Shown: one piece after another, positions 23,500 through 33,248 of the stretch | Position numbering within the stretch: the first letter of the stretch is position 1 | How the letters are laid out: every line of letters starts with the position of its first letter | Origin: Gammaproteobacteria bacterium | GTDB lineage: Bacteria > Pseudomonadota > Gammaproteobacteria > Steroidobacterales > Steroidobacteraceae | DNA: 64,000 bases | Assembly (NCBI GenBank): GCA_025350055.1 | Contig: JANXYK010000021.1 | Location: forward strand, 1 to 64,000 | Direction of reading: 5' to 3' | The notes under the pieces: model-generated | Databases searched by the model: none | The model's input: only the letters and a program-made list of their open reading frames with translations | What the model was told of the DNA's origin: nothing | Made by a program: the position numbers and the translations under genes

Positions 23500-25124
23500 T
23501 TTCTCGCCACCGCCACCATGGAGGGCGCAGTGTATATCACGCGCATGGGCAGTCCCATCTGCTGCAGGGTCGGGAAGGCCGAGGCGCGGATGACCGCCAC
23601 GGCATCGCCCTGGGCGCGCCAGCGCTCGGCAAATTGCGGCAGATCGGCCACCCAGCGCGAGGGCGCCTGATTCAGGCCAAAATCGAGCTCGCCGCGGTAG
23701 CGCACCAGCGTGCAGGTGCGATTGAGGTAGAAGGGTATGGACTGCTCGTAGTCGTCCACGCAATAGAAAGGTGTCGCGGGCTTGAGCTCAGGGCGCACAG
23801 CCGCAATCAGCCGCGCCAGTTCGCGCTGCCGTGGCAGCTGATCGGCCGCCAGCGGCAACAGGCTCAGCAGCAACATGGACCCCGCCGCAGCCGCGATCGT
23901 GGCTGCCAGCGTTCCCCGGCGCAGCGCCAGCCAGGCGGCATAGACGCAGGCCAGCCCGGCGGCGATGAAGGCGCCCGCCATCAAGGGCAGCGCAGCGCCC
24001 GTGCCGACCTCAAGTCGCGCCGCCCAGGCCGGATTCAGCCACAGCGCCACCACCAGCGCCCCGAGCAGCAGCCACAGCGCCGCGGCCACCGCCAGCGCAC
24101 GCATCAGGCGCGGCGCGGGCAGGTCGGCCAATGCCCTGCCGGTCAGCAATGCCAGCGCCGGAAACAGCGGCAGGATGTAGGGGATCAGTTTCGATTGCGA
24201 AATGCTGAAAAACAGGAACCCGAACAGCACCCACAGCACCAGCATCCAGGTAGCGCCGTCACCCATGCGCATCGCGCGGTAGCTGCGCGCCACGACGGCG
24301 GGCAGCAATTCAGTCCACGGCAGGAAACCCAGCAGCAACACGGGAATGAAAAACCAGTCGGGCTCGTAGCGCGCGTGCACGCGGGTCAGGAAGCGTTCGA
24401 AGTGTTCATGGATGAAAAAGAAGCGCGCGAATTCCGGATTGCGCTGCGAGACCAGCAGCACCCAGGGCGCGGCGATCAGCGCCAGCGCGATCAGCACCCA
24501 CCAGGGGCGCGCGCGCAGCAGCAAGCGCCAGTCACGGCGCAGCAGCAAATACAGCGTCGCCACAACACCCGGTATCAGGATGCCGACCAGGCCCTTGGAG
24601 AGAAACGCGAGCGCCGTGCCCACTGCCAGCAACAGCGCACCACTGCGTTCACGACTCGCGCCCTGTTCGCTAACCAGCAACAACAGGCCCACCAGCGACA
24701 CCTCGAGAGCGATGCTGAGTCCCATGTCGAGCGTCGACATGCGCGCCAACGCGAGGTACAGCAGCGACCCGCCCTGCACCAGCGCCGCCAGCGCGCCAAC
24801 CCGTGCACCGAACACGCGCGTGCCGACCCAGGCCGTGAGCAGCAGGCCGAAGAAACCGCACAGCGCCACCCACGCACGCGCCGACCACTCGTGTTCACCG
24901 AACACACTGAAGGCGACGGCGGTGGCCCAATAGTGGAGCGGTGGCTTCTCGAAATACTTCAGGTCATTGAGCCGCGGCGTGACCCAGTCGCCACTGGCAA
25001 CCATCTCGCGCGGAATCTCGGCGTAGCGTCCTTCGTCGGGATTGAACAGCGTGTAGCTGCCCAGTGGCGCGAACCACAGCAGCAACGCGACCACGACCCC
25101 GAAGACCCACGGCTTTTGCGGCAT
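23496..25124 (-). CDS. arnT: Undecaprenyl-phosphate-L-Ara4N:lipid A transferase
   Basis: 542 residues, GT83/PMT-type membrane glycosyltransferase. The first periplasmic loop carries the catalytic acidic residues in FNPDEGRYAEIPREM, followed by KYFEKPPLHYW, the standard ArnT signature. About 12 transmembrane helices precede a soluble C-terminal domain. Attaches L-Ara4N to lipid A phosphates, lowering negative charge and polymyxin binding. First gene of the arn cluster, 27 nt after the glutamate-synthase-like gene. Confidence 0.93.
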   Translation of the reverse strand: MPQKPWVFGVVVALLLWFAPLGSYTLFNPDEGRYAEIPREMVASGDWVTPRLNDLKYFEKPPLHYWATAVAFSVFGEHEWSARAWVALCGFFGLLLTAWVGTRVFGARVGALAALVQGGSLLYLALARMSTLDMGLSIALEVSLVGLLLLVSEQGASRERSGALLLAVGTALAFLSKGLVGILIPGVVATLYLLLRRDWRLLLRARPWWVLIALALIAAPWVLLVSQRNPEFARFFFIHEHFERFLTRVHARYEPDWFFIPVLLLGFLPWTELLPAVVARSYRAMRMGDGATWMLVLWVLFGFLFFSISQSKLIPYILPLFPALALLTGRALADLPAPRLMRALAVAAALWLLLGALVVALWLNPAWAARLEVGTGAALPLMAGAFIAAGLACVYAAWLALRRGTLAATIAAAAGSMLLLSLLPLAADQLPRQRELARLIAAVRPELKPATPFYCVDDYEQSIPFYLNRTCTLVRYRGELDFGLNQAPSRWVADLPQFAERWRAQGDAVAVIRASAFPTLQQMGLPMRVIYTAPSMVAVARK

Positions 25125-25151
25125 TTCGCCATCTTAGCAGCCGCCCGGCAT

Positions 25152-26774
25152 TCAGGTGGCGGGGGCAAAACTCTCCGCGCGGGCCAGCTTCCAGGAATTG
25201 CCATAGAAGCGATGCACGGTGCCGCTGAGCAGTTCGTCGGGCTCCAGGAAGGTATGCACATCGGAGAACTGCTGCACCCGGGTCTGGCTGATACGCCGCA
25301 CCAGGTGTTGGGGTCGCAGCTGCCCCGGATGCTCGAGGCCGGCGGCCGCGAGGATCTGCGCCAGCGCGGCCACGGTGTTGTGATGGAAATTGCGCACCCG
25401 CTGCGCCTTGTCGTCGACCACCAGCGCGCGCTGGCGCAGAGCATCCTGTGTGGCGACGCCGGTCGGGCAGCGGTTGGTATTGCAGCTCTGCGACTGGATG
25501 CAGCCGATCGCGAACATGAAGGCGCGCGCCGAGTTGGCCCAGTCGGCGCCGAGCGCCAGCACGCAGGCGATATCGAAACCGCTGACGACCTTGCCGCTGG
25601 CCGCGACGCGCAGGCGCTTGCGCAGGCCGGTGCCCACCAGCACGTTGTGCACGAACAGCAGGCCTTCGCGCATCGGCATGCCGATGTGATTGGTGAACTC
25701 CACCGGTGCGGCGCCCGTGCCGCCTTCCTTGCCATCGACGACGATGAAGTCGGGCGTGATGCCGGTGCGCAGCATCGCCTTGACGATCGCCATGAACTCC
25801 CAGGCGTGGCCGATGCACAGCTTGAAGCCTACGGGTTTGCCGCCTGATCGTTCACGCAACTGCGCCAGGAATTCCAGCAGCGCGATCGGGCTGTCAAAGG
25901 CGCTGTGGCGCGCCGGTGAAACACAATCGACACCGACCGGCACGCCGCGCGTCGCGGCGATTTCGGGCGTGACTTTTGCGGCCGGCAATATGCCGCCGTG
26001 GCCGGGCTTTGCACCCTGACTGAGCTTCAGCTCGATCATCTTCACCTGCGGGCTGGCAGCCTGCTCGGCGAAGCGCGCAACATCGAAGCGACTCTGCGCA
26101 TCGCGGCAACCGAAATAGCCGCTGCCGATTTCCCAGATCAGATCGCCGCCGCATTCGCGGTGATAAGGACTGATGCTGCCCTCGCCCGTGTCGTGCGCGA
26201 AGCCACCCAGGCTCGCACCACGATTGAGCGCGCGGATCGCATTGGCGCTCATCGCGCCGAAACTCAGCGCGGAGATATTCAACACCGAGGCCGCATAGGG
26301 CTGCGCGCACTGCGCACCGCCGACCTTGATGCGAAAACTACCCGGGTCGGCTTCGTGTCGTGGCTGCAGCGAGTGGCCGATGAATTCGTAACCTTCTTCG
26401 TACACGTCAGTCAGGGTGCCAAAAGGCTTCTCGCTGCTGGCGTTCTTGGCGCGCTGGTACACCAGCGAGCGTTGTGCGCGCGAGAACGGCAGCTTCTCGT
26501 CATCGCCCTCGAGCAGGTACTGGCGAATCTCGGGTCGTATGCTTTCGACGAAGTAGCGTATGTGGCCGATCAGCGGATAGTTGCGCAGCACCGCGCGGCG
26601 GGTCTGCAACAGATCGTAGCTGCCGATCACGCTCAGGCCGATGACCAGTACCGCCGGCGGCCACCAGGCGCTGCCGCGCGGCAGCAGCCACAGGCTCAAG
26701 GCCGCCAGTAGCAGGCAGCAGAGGAAAACCGAATAGCGGTTGAACAGCGACAGGGTTGTTCCGCGCGAACTCAT
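25152..26774 (-). CDS. FMN-binding glutamate-synthase-family membrane protein
   Basis: 540 residues. Two N-terminal transmembrane helices are followed by a GltB2-like FMN barrel: ISALSFGAMSANAIRALNRGA, HDTGEGSISPYHRECGGD in outline, GAKPGHGGILPAAKV, and DGKEGGTGAAPVEF. A Cys cluster (CIQSQSCNTNRCPTG) matches the 3Fe-4S site of glutamate synthase. It lacks the N-terminal glutaminase domain, so it is not a classical GOGAT; the substrate is unknown. Precedes arnT by 27 nt and may share its promoter. Confidence 0.88.
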   Translation of the reverse strand: MSSRGTTLSLFNRYSVFLCCLLLAALSLWLLPRGSAWWPPAVLVIGLSVIGSYDLLQTRRAVLRNYPLIGHIRYFVESIRPEIRQYLLEGDDEKLPFSRAQRSLVYQRAKNASSEKPFGTLTDVYEEGYEFIGHSLQPRHEADPGSFRIKVGGAQCAQPYAASVLNISALSFGAMSANAIRALNRGASLGGFAHDTGEGSISPYHRECGGDLIWEIGSGYFGCRDAQSRFDVARFAEQAASPQVKMIELKLSQGAKPGHGGILPAAKVTPEIAATRGVPVGVDCVSPARHSAFDSPIALLEFLAQLRERSGGKPVGFKLCIGHAWEFMAIVKAMLRTGITPDFIVVDGKEGGTGAAPVEFTNHIGMPMREGLLFVHNVLVGTGLRKRLRVAASGKVVSGFDIACVLALGADWANSARAFMFAIGCIQSQSCNTNRCPTGVATQDALRQRALVVDDKAQRVRNFHHNTVAALAQILAAAGLEHPGQLRPQHLVRRISQTRVQQFSDVHTFLEPDELLSGTVHRFYGNSWKLARAESFAPAT

Positions 26775-26918
26775 GCCCTGCTATCGGCCGGCAGGGCCGG
26801 AAATTGCGTGTCGCAGCGCACATTCCCTGCGCGATCTACCTATGCCAAGGCCGGGGCTGGCGGGCGTAAGATGGGCGTAGCTGGCCCCGGAGGCGGTAGC
26901 CAGGAATGGAGAACTGCA

Positions 26919-27119
26919 ATGAAAATCAACGTGGGAACTGTCGATCGCGTGCTGCGGGTATTGATCGGCCTGATACTGATCAGCGCCGCGGCCACCGGGC
27001 GCATAGGCCTGTGGGGCTGGCTGGGCGTGGTACTGCTGGCCACCGGCCTGTTCCGTTTCTGCCCGGCCTATACGCTGCTGGGCATGAACACCTGCGGCAC
27101 GCCGCCAGCGCCAAAATAA
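26919..27119 (+). CDS. DUF2892 small membrane protein
   Basis: 66 residues from ATG 26919 (GGAG 9 nt upstream). N-terminal KINVGTVDRVLRVLIGLILI, then a second helix and the conserved FCPAYTLLGMNTC end, as in DUF2892/YgaP-tail proteins. The Cys pair near the end is typical. Role unknown, sometimes tied to sulfur metabolism. Divergent from the glutamate-synthase-like gene; its stop abuts the stop of the convergent asmA-like gene with no spacer. Confidence 0.85.
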   Translation: MKINVGTVDRVLRVLIGLILISAAATGRIGLWGWLGVVLLATGLFRFCPAYTLLGMNTCGTPPAPK

Positions 27120-29207
27120 TCAGCGCTTGAAGAGGTCCTTGAGCTTGTCCTGCAGTTTATCCTGCAGCTTCTGCTTGACCTCGTCCTTGCGCTTGTCGAT
27201 TTCCTGCTGAAGGCGCGCTTTCAGCAGGCCGCTGACGTCGGGCCGCAGCTTGGGTGAGGCGAAGCTGCCGGTGACCACCACTGGCACCTTCAGACCGACG
27301 ATGTCCTGTGTGTCCGCGGCGTTTTCCTCCGGAATTTTCAGCACCACCGCATCGAGCCGGTAGTCGAGCGTGCTCGCAGGCAGGTCGGCGCTACCGCGGC
27401 CACTCACCTGCAGGTATTGCATCGCCACCTTGAGATCATCGTTGCTCAGCACACCGTTGGTGAATTTGCCGGTGGCCGAAAGTGCGGTGAAGGGCGTGTG
27501 CTCGGGGCCGGTGCGCGCCGGCGGTGCCTGCTGCTTCAGCAGCGCACGCGCGCGGCGAATCTCGTACCAGAGATCGGCGCCCTCGAGCGCACCGTCATCG
27601 ACGTGGAACTCGAGTGTGCCGTTGAGCGTGCGCAGCATCGCGCTGCTGTCGGCGCCGGTGGCGGTGGCCTTGATGGCGGCATTGCCGTGTCCGGAGATGC
27701 GCTTGGTCTCGAGCATGTCGCTCATCAGCGGCGCGAAGTCGATGCCGCTCAGGTGCTCATCGACGCTCAGGCGCGGCACCCGACCCGAGGCGTCGACAGT
27801 AATGTCGCCGTGATACTGGCCGCCGTACATCTGCGCTTCTGATGGGAACACATGCAGCTTGCCGCCATCGGCATTCACGCCGATGCGCAGGTTGCTGTAT
27901 TGCACGCCGGCGAACACGGCCGCGCCCGCGTTCAGCGTGCCGTCGGCGTTGAGACTACGCAGCCACTCGACCGGCACCGCGATCGGCGCTTCCGGTGCCG
28001 CCTTGGCAGCGCCGGCAGTCGCATTCGCGGCAGCAGCGTTCTTCGGCGGTAGGGGCGCGAGATAACGATCGGCATTGATGCGATCGAGTTTCAGGTCAAA
28101 GGCCAGCGCCGAGGTGGCGAGATTGGAAATGCCCGCGCGCCCGGTCATCGTGGAGTCATCGAACTTCAGCTTCAGGCCATCCAGCATCAGCGCATCGCGG
28201 CTGGCGGCGAGCGTGCCGCTGAAGCTGAGCTTGCGGAACATCGCCGGATCGCGCGTCGCGGGCAGCTCGATGCCGAGGCGGTGAAGAAGCTCGCGGGTCG
28301 ATACCTCGGCCAGTTGCACCGGGCCCGCAAAGTGCGGCGCATCGATGATCTTCGTGCCCTCGAGACTGCCGTTGAGCTGCGCACCAGCGGCCTGCAACTG
28401 CAGGCCGGGCAATTTCAGTGTCTGCGCATTGAGATCAGCGTCGATGGCTTCGAAGCGCAGTTGCACCGGCAAACCCGCGGCCGGCAGGCCTGCGGCTTTG
28501 AGCAGCAGGTCGAGCTGCGGCGCCGCGAGCTGGTAGCGATTGGCGGCCAGATCGAGCGTCGTCTTGCCCAGCAATTGCACGCCTGCTTCGAGGGACTTGC
28601 CCTGCAGCAGCGTGAAAGCCAGCTTCAGGTCGAAGGGCTGGCCCGACTGCAACCTGCCGGTCTCGAGGTTCAGTGCACGCAGCGTGAGATCAGTGCCCGC
28701 GCCCGCGTCGCGATACTGCAGGGTGCCGTTGACGATCTGCAGCTTCGCAATGGCGGCAGCCGGAGCGCCTGAAGACTTGCTCTCGTCAGCGGCTTCCTTG
28801 TCCTTGCTGCTGCTCAGGTCGGCCCAGTTGTTGTGGCCCTTGGCATCCACGGCCAGGCGGATGGTGGGCGAATCGAGCTCGACCGCGCCGATCTCCAGCT
28901 GCCCGTGCAACAGCGGCATCAGCGCCACGCCCAGTCGCGCATGCTCGATCGCGACCATCGGCTCGGCGCCAAAGCCGGCGCCATTGGCGAGCGAAGCGCG
29001 GCCGACATCGACTGCGATCCAGGGGAAAACCTTGAGTTTCAGATCGCCCGGCAACAGCAGCTGTCGGCCGGTCTTCTCGAGCACCAGCTGCTGCAGGCGG
29101 GCCTTGTGCGCATTGGGGTCGACGAACACCAGCAGCAACACGGCGGCTAGCACCACCAGCCCGATGAGTCCGAGCACCGCAAATACCGCAATCTTGAACC
29201 CACGCAT
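27120..29207 (-). CDS. AsmA-family envelope protein
   Basis: 695 residues from ATG 29207 (AGGAG 7 nt upstream). An N-terminal membrane anchor (FAVLGLIGLVVLAAVLLLVFV) is followed by the AsmA domain opening (LVLEKTGRQLLLPGDLKLKVFPWIAVDVG in outline), a long repeating-beta-groove region, and the conserved C-terminal part (LNGTLEFHVDDGALEGADLWYEI in outline). A Lys/Gln/Asp-rich coiled tail closes the protein. AsmA-like proteins are thought to carry phospholipids to the outer membrane. It converges on DUF2892 with no gap. Confidence 0.88.
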   Translation of the reverse strand: MRGFKIAVFAVLGLIGLVVLAAVLLLVFVDPNAHKARLQQLVLEKTGRQLLLPGDLKLKVFPWIAVDVGRASLANGAGFGAEPMVAIEHARLGVALMPLLHGQLEIGAVELDSPTIRLAVDAKGHNNWADLSSSKDKEAADESKSSGAPAAAIAKLQIVNGTLQYRDAGAGTDLTLRALNLETGRLQSGQPFDLKLAFTLLQGKSLEAGVQLLGKTTLDLAANRYQLAAPQLDLLLKAAGLPAAGLPVQLRFEAIDADLNAQTLKLPGLQLQAAGAQLNGSLEGTKIIDAPHFAGPVQLAEVSTRELLHRLGIELPATRDPAMFRKLSFSGTLAASRDALMLDGLKLKFDDSTMTGRAGISNLATSALAFDLKLDRINADRYLAPLPPKNAAAANATAGAAKAAPEAPIAVPVEWLRSLNADGTLNAGAAVFAGVQYSNLRIGVNADGGKLHVFPSEAQMYGGQYHGDITVDASGRVPRLSVDEHLSGIDFAPLMSDMLETKRISGHGNAAIKATATGADSSAMLRTLNGTLEFHVDDGALEGADLWYEIRRARALLKQQAPPARTGPEHTPFTALSATGKFTNGVLSNDDLKVAMQYLQVSGRGSADLPASTLDYRLDAVVLKIPEENAADTQDIVGLKVPVVVTGSFASPKLRPDVSGLLKARLQQEIDKRKDEVKQKLQDKLQDKLKDLFKR

Positions 29208-29210
29208 CAC

Positions 29211-29417
29211 TGTTCTCCTGCCGGCAAGGCGCCCATCTTACTACCGCGCTGCCCGCCGGGCACGCGCAGCATCCACGCTTTCGTGCGCGACGATGTGCGT
29301 GCGATGTGTTTGCGCGCCTGCGCCGCCAGGTGATTTTCCTGCGCGCAATCCTGCCGCGACGACGCCGCGGCCGGCCGGGTTCCTGAAGCCCCGCCGACCG
29401 CGTTCGTGCCGCCCGGC
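29211..29417. other. Gap with asmA promoter region
   Basis: About 207 nt between the DUF1993 gene end and the asmA-like gene start. No gene or clear promoter was recognised; the sequence is GC-rich without obvious repeats beyond short GC palindromes. Confidence 0.4.
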
Positions 29418-29921
29418 TCAGGAACCGATGTACTCGCCCTTGCCGAGCTCCAGGCCGTTGTGACGCAGGATCGCGTACGTCATCGTGTAGTGGAAATAGA
29501 AATTCGGCATCACCGCGTTCAACAGGTAGACCAGACCCGTGAATTCCATTTCCCGCGGACCAAACTTCAATTTAATCTCTCGGCCTTCACTGCCGTCAAT
29601 CTGCGCGGCGCTGTAGCTGGCCATGGATTTACGGGTCTTCTCGATGCGCGCCTGCAGCTCGGCAAAGGTGGTCTCGTTGTCTTCGAATTTCGGCGGCTCG
29701 GCGCCCGCAAGGCGTGCCGGCGCTCCCTTGGCGAAATCGCAGGCAATCTGCACTTGCCGGCAAAGCGGGAACATGTCGGGCGCCAGTCGCGCATTGATCA
29801 GCACCGACTGGTCGATCTTACGGGATTCAGCCCAGGTGGCGGCTTTTGTCAAGATCGTGGAAAGATTGCCGAGCAGCTTGTCCAACACCGGAACCGACGC
29901 CTGGTACATGGAAATAGCCAT
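29418..29921 (-). CDS. DUF1993-family protein
   Basis: 167 residues from ATG 29921, with CAGGAG 7 nt upstream; longer in-frame starts run into the divergent ABC gene. Helical four-bundle pattern: SMYQASVPVLDKLLGNLSTILTKA in outline, DMFPLCRQVQIACDFAKGAPARLAG, and C-terminal NFYFHYTMTYAILRHNG. It belongs to the DinB-like helical-bundle group; biochemical role unknown. 46 nt from the divergent ABC transporter gene. Confidence 0.82.
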   Translation of the reverse strand: MAISMYQASVPVLDKLLGNLSTILTKAATWAESRKIDQSVLINARLAPDMFPLCRQVQIACDFAKGAPARLAGAEPPKFEDNETTFAELQARIEKTRKSMASYSAAQIDGSEGREIKLKFGPREMEFTGLVYLLNAVMPNFYFHYTMTYAILRHNGLELGKGEYIGS

Positions 29922-29967
29922 TGAAAACTCCTGGGGGTTTGAGGGGCGGCAACCATAGAATAGAGCG

Positions 29968-31779
29968 ATGGCGATACACAAGGAGAATGACGCGCAGGCT
30001 GCACCACCAGCGGCCGCGCCGCAGCCAGCCGCACGGCGGCTGGCGCCCCTGGCGGCGTTGCGGCCGTTCCTGCGTCCGCACCTGCGGCTGATCCTGCTGG
30101 CGCTGGTGGCGCTGGCCGTGGCGGCGGGCGCCACGCTGGTGTTGCCGGTGGCCGCGCGCGAAATCGTCGATCACGGCTTCGATGCCAATGCCGCCGCGCA
30201 CATCGGCCGTTATTTTTTTGGCTTCCTGGCCGTGAGCGTCATCATGGGCGTGGCTTCAGCCACGCGTTACTATCTGGTGAGCTGGATCGGCGAACGGGTG
30301 GTGGCCGATGTACGCCAGCGCGTGTTCAGCCACGTACTGTCGCTGTCACCCGAATTCTTCGAGTCTGCACGCACCGGCGAACTGCTCTCACGCCTCACCG
30401 GCGACACCACGCTGGTGCAGACTGTCATCGGCTCCTCGGCTTCATTTGCACTGCGCAGCATCGTCACCACCATCGGCGCATTGTTGATGATGGCGATCAC
30501 CAGTCCGAAACTCACCGGACTCGCGTTGCTCAGCGTGCCGGTGGTGGTGGTCTCGATCATCCTGCTGGGCCGGCGCGTGCGCGGCCTGTCGCGCGCCGCA
30601 CAGGATCGCATTGCCGAGACTTCAGCGCTCGCCAGCGAAGTACTCAACTCGATGCCGACCGTGCAGGCCTACACTCACGAGCCGGTCGATCGGGAGCGCT
30701 TCAGCGCTGCCACCGAGACAGCCTTTACCACCGGCATCAGGCGCACGCGTGTGCGCGCCGTGATGACCGCCGTGGTGATCATGCTGGTCGGCGCCTGCAT
30801 TGTCGGTGTGCTGTGGGTAGGCGCCTCAGACGTGCTTGCCAAGCGGCTAAGCTCGGGCCAGCTGCTGCAATTTCTGCTGTTCGCGATCCTGCTGGCCAGT
30901 TCGGTGGGCGCACTCAGCGAGCTGTGGGGCGAAGTGCAACGCGCTGCCGGCGCTACTGAGCGCCTGATGGAGATACTCGCCACGACGCCCCTGATCCGCG
31001 CGCCCTCGCAGCCGCTGCGGCTGGCGCAGCCGGTGCGCGGAGCCATCGAATTCCGGCAGCTGCGCTTCAGCTACCCCTCGCGCCCCGAACATGCGGCGCT
31101 CGCCGATTTCAATCTGTCGGTGGCGCCCGGCGACGCGGTGGCGCTGGTCGGCCCTTCCGGCGCCGGCAAGTCGACAGTGTTTCAGCTGTTGCTGCGCTTC
31201 TTCGATCCGGGTGCGGGCCAGGTGCTGCTCGATGGCATCGACATCGCCAAACTCGATCCCTCGGAACTGCGCGCGCAGATTTCTGTGGTCGCACAGGAGG
31301 CGGTGATCTTCGCCGGCAGCATCGCCGACAACATCCGCTATGGCCGGCCCGAGGCCGATGACGCCGCCGTGCAGGCCGCAGCCACGGCCGCTGCGGCCGA
31401 CGAATTCATCCGCCGCCTGCCGCTGGGTTACGCCACCCTGGTCGGCGAGCGCGGCATCACGCTCTCGGGCGGCCAGCGCCAGCGCATCGCGATCGCGCGC
31501 GCCATGCTGCGCGATGCACCGGTACTGCTGCTGGACGAAGCCACCAGTGCACTCGATGCCGAGAATGAACGCCTGGTGCAACAGGGCCTCGCCAACCTGA
31601 TGGCCGGACGCGGCGGCCGCGCGCGCACCACGCTCGTGATCGCGCATCGCCTCGCGACCATCCAGAAGCTCAAGCGCATCGTGGTGCTCGATCAGGGACG
31701 CATCGTCGCGCAGGGCGATCACGCCCAGTTGGTGCGCGATGACGGGCTTTACGCCCGACTGGCTGCGCTGCAGTTCTGA
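29968..31779 (+). CDS. MsbA-like ABC exporter, fused permease and ATPase
   Basis: 603 residues. An N-terminal Ala/Pro-rich tail and six transmembrane helices are followed by the ATPase: Walker [10 protein letters not shown]-loop VVAQEAVIF, signature LSGGQRQR, Walker [13 protein letters not shown] and switch His in VIAHRLAT. Half-transporter that dimerises. Lipid or drug export is likely; MsbA-type lipid A export is possible but I would not assign it from sequence. It heads a run of same-strand genes to 38743. Confidence 0.9.
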   Translation: MAIHKENDAQAAPPAAAPQPAARRLAPLAALRPFLRPHLRLILLALVALAVAAGATLVLPVAAREIVDHGFDANAAAHIGRYFFGFLAVSVIMGVASATRYYLVSWIGERVVADVRQRVFSHVLSLSPEFFESARTGELLSRLTGDTTLVQTVIGSSASFALRSIVTTIGALLMMAITSPKLTGLALLSVPVVVVSIILLGRRVRGLSRAAQDRIAETSALASEVLNSMPTVQAYTHEPVDRERFSAATETAFTTGIRRTRVRAVMTAVVIMLVGACIVGVLWVGASDVLAKRLSSGQLLQFLLFAILLASSVGALSELWGEVQRAAGATERLMEILATTPLIRAPSQPLRLAQPVRGAIEFRQLRFSYPSRPEHAALADFNLSVAPGDAVALVGPSGAGKSTVFQLLLRFFDPGAGQVLLDGIDIAKLDPSELRAQISVVAQEAVIFAGSIADNIRYGRPEADDAAVQAAATAAAADEFIRRLPLGYATLVGERGITLSGGQRQRIAIARAMLRDAPVLLLDEATSALDAENERLVQQGLANLMAGRGGRARTTLVIAHRLATIQKLKRIVVLDQGRIVAQGDHAQLVRDDGLYARLAALQF

Positions 31780-31823
31780 AGGCGGCTTGACAGCTCCGCG
31801 GGGCGCGCCGATTCTTGGCCGTC

Positions 31824-32936
31824 ATGAGCAATACCCTCTGGATCGGCACCCGCAAGGGCGCATTCACGTTGCGATCGGACATGCAGCGCCGCAGCTGGCG
31901 CCTGGCCGGGCCGCAATTTCTGGGCCATATCGTCCATCACGTCGTGCAGGATCCGCGCGATCCGCGCCACCTGGTGATGGCCGCCAAGACCGGGCACCTC
32001 GGTCCCACGATTTATACCTCGGCCGATCGCGGCCGGCATTGGCAGGAAGCCAAGACGCCGCCAGCGTTTCGCAAGGCGCGCGAGGGCGAGGCCCCGCGCG
32101 CCGTCGAGCGCAACTTTTGGCTCAGCCCCGCCCATGCGAGTCAGCCCGGTCTCTGGTATGCCGGCACTGCGCCCGCGGGCCTGTTCCGCTCCGAAGATCA
32201 TGGGCAGAACTGGCAGCCCGTATCGGGCTTCAACGATCACGCGATGTTTTCCAAATGGGCGTCGGGCCAGCGCACGCCCGATGGCGAGCTGCTGCATTCC
32301 ATCAGCGTCGATCCGCGCGATGCGCGTCATCTGTATCTTGCGATCTCGATCGGCGGCATCTTCGAATCGCTGGATGGTGGCGCCGACTGGGCGCCATTGA
32401 ATGAGGGCGTGGCCGCGGATTGGCTGCCCGATCCCACCACGGAATACGGCCATGATCCGCACTGCCTGATCGTGCATCCGCAGCAGCCTGACCGGCTCTA
32501 TCACCAGAATCACTGCGGCATCTACCGGCTTGACCGGCCCTCGCGCCGCTGGCAGCGCATCGGCGACAACATGCCGAAGAAGATCGGCGACATCGGTTTT
32601 CCGGTGGTCGCGCATCCGCGCGAGCCCGATACGCTCTTTGTATTTCCGATGGATGGCTCGAAGGTGTGGCCGCGCACCGCAATCGATGGCAAACCGGCGG
32701 TCTATCGTTCGCGCAATGGCGGGCGCAGCTGGCAGCGGCTCGATCGCGGCCTGCCGCGCAAGCAGGCCTGGTTCACGGTGCTGCGCCAGGCCATGTGCAG
32801 TGATGCGACCAGCAAGCTCGGGCTCTACTTCGGCACCACGCACGGCGAGGTCTGGGCCAGCAGCAACGGTGGCGACAGCTGGCGTTGCATCGCGCGACAC
32901 CTGCCGGAAATCTACTCGGTCACGCACGCGAGTTGA
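31824..32936 (+). CDS. Cytosolic BNR/WD40-like beta-propeller protein
   Basis: 370 residues from ATG 31824. No signal peptide: it begins MSNTLWIGTRKGAFTLRSD. Asp-box units recur (TSADRGRHW, SEDHGQNW, SLDGGADW, SRNGGRSW, SSNGGDSW), forming a propeller. A His-rich stretch (TEYGHDPHCLIVHPQQPDRLYHQNHCG in outline) might bind metal. Often annotated as exo-alpha-sialidase, but no sialidase catalytic set is evident. It sits 25 nt before a MoaD/ThiS-like gene, suggesting a joint function. Confidence 0.85.
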   Translation: MSNTLWIGTRKGAFTLRSDMQRRSWRLAGPQFLGHIVHHVVQDPRDPRHLVMAAKTGHLGPTIYTSADRGRHWQEAKTPPAFRKAREGEAPRAVERNFWLSPAHASQPGLWYAGTAPAGLFRSEDHGQNWQPVSGFNDHAMFSKWASGQRTPDGELLHSISVDPRDARHLYLAISIGGIFESLDGGADWAPLNEGVAADWLPDPTTEYGHDPHCLIVHPQQPDRLYHQNHCGIYRLDRPSRRWQRIGDNMPKKIGDIGFPVVAHPREPDTLFVFPMDGSKVWPRTAIDGKPAVYRSRNGGRSWQRLDRGLPRKQAWFTVLRQAMCSDATSKLGLYFGTTHGEVWASSNGGDSWRCIARHLPEIYSVTHAS

Positions 32937-32961
32937 ATCGTCCTGTGAACGCTGCGCTGTC

Positions 32962-33228
32962 ATGAAGCATGTCGTCAGAATTCCCGGTCCGCTGCGTTCC
33001 TACACGCAGGACGCCGCGCAGGTGCAGGCCAGCGGCGACACACTGGTGGAGCTGCTGGCGGCACTCGATCGGGCTCATCCCGGCATGCGCTTTCGCATCA
33101 TCGATGAGCAGGATCGCATCCGCCCGCATATCCGGATCTTCGTGAACACACGCGAGATGCCAACGCTTGCAACCCCGCTGGCGGCGGGTGATGAAGTGCA
33201 CCTGATCTGCGCCCTGAGTGGTGGCTGA
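32962..33228 (+). CDS. MoaD/ThiS-family ubiquitin-like sulfur carrier
   Basis: 88 residues. Beta-grasp protein (VVRIPGPLRSY, then GDTLVELLAALDRAHPGMRFRI in outline, and LAAGDEVHLICALSGG). The C-terminal Gly-Gly that is adenylated and thiocarboxylated in this family is present. It lies 20 nt before a MoeB-rhodanese gene that would activate it. No MoaE, ThiG or CysM gene is nearby, so the sulfur or conjugation target is not obvious. Confidence 0.9.
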   Translation: MKHVVRIPGPLRSYTQDAAQVQASGDTLVELLAALDRAHPGMRFRIIDEQDRIRPHIRIFVNTREMPTLATPLAAGDEVHLICALSGG

Positions 33229-33248
33229 CGTGCCGGGCGGTGGCTGAC

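Noticed and set aside
23634-25847. A 737-codon open frame on the plus strand
   Set aside because: Antisense to arnT and the glutamate-synthase-like gene; low-complexity Gln/Arg product.
26844-26872. Promoter with TAAGAT before the DUF2892 gene
   Set aside because: The TAAGAT hexamer is good but no -35 box is seen at suitable spacing.
31824-32936. Calling the propeller an active sialidase
   Set aside because: Asp-boxes alone are structural; the Arg triad and Tyr/Glu catalytic residues of sialidases are not evident.
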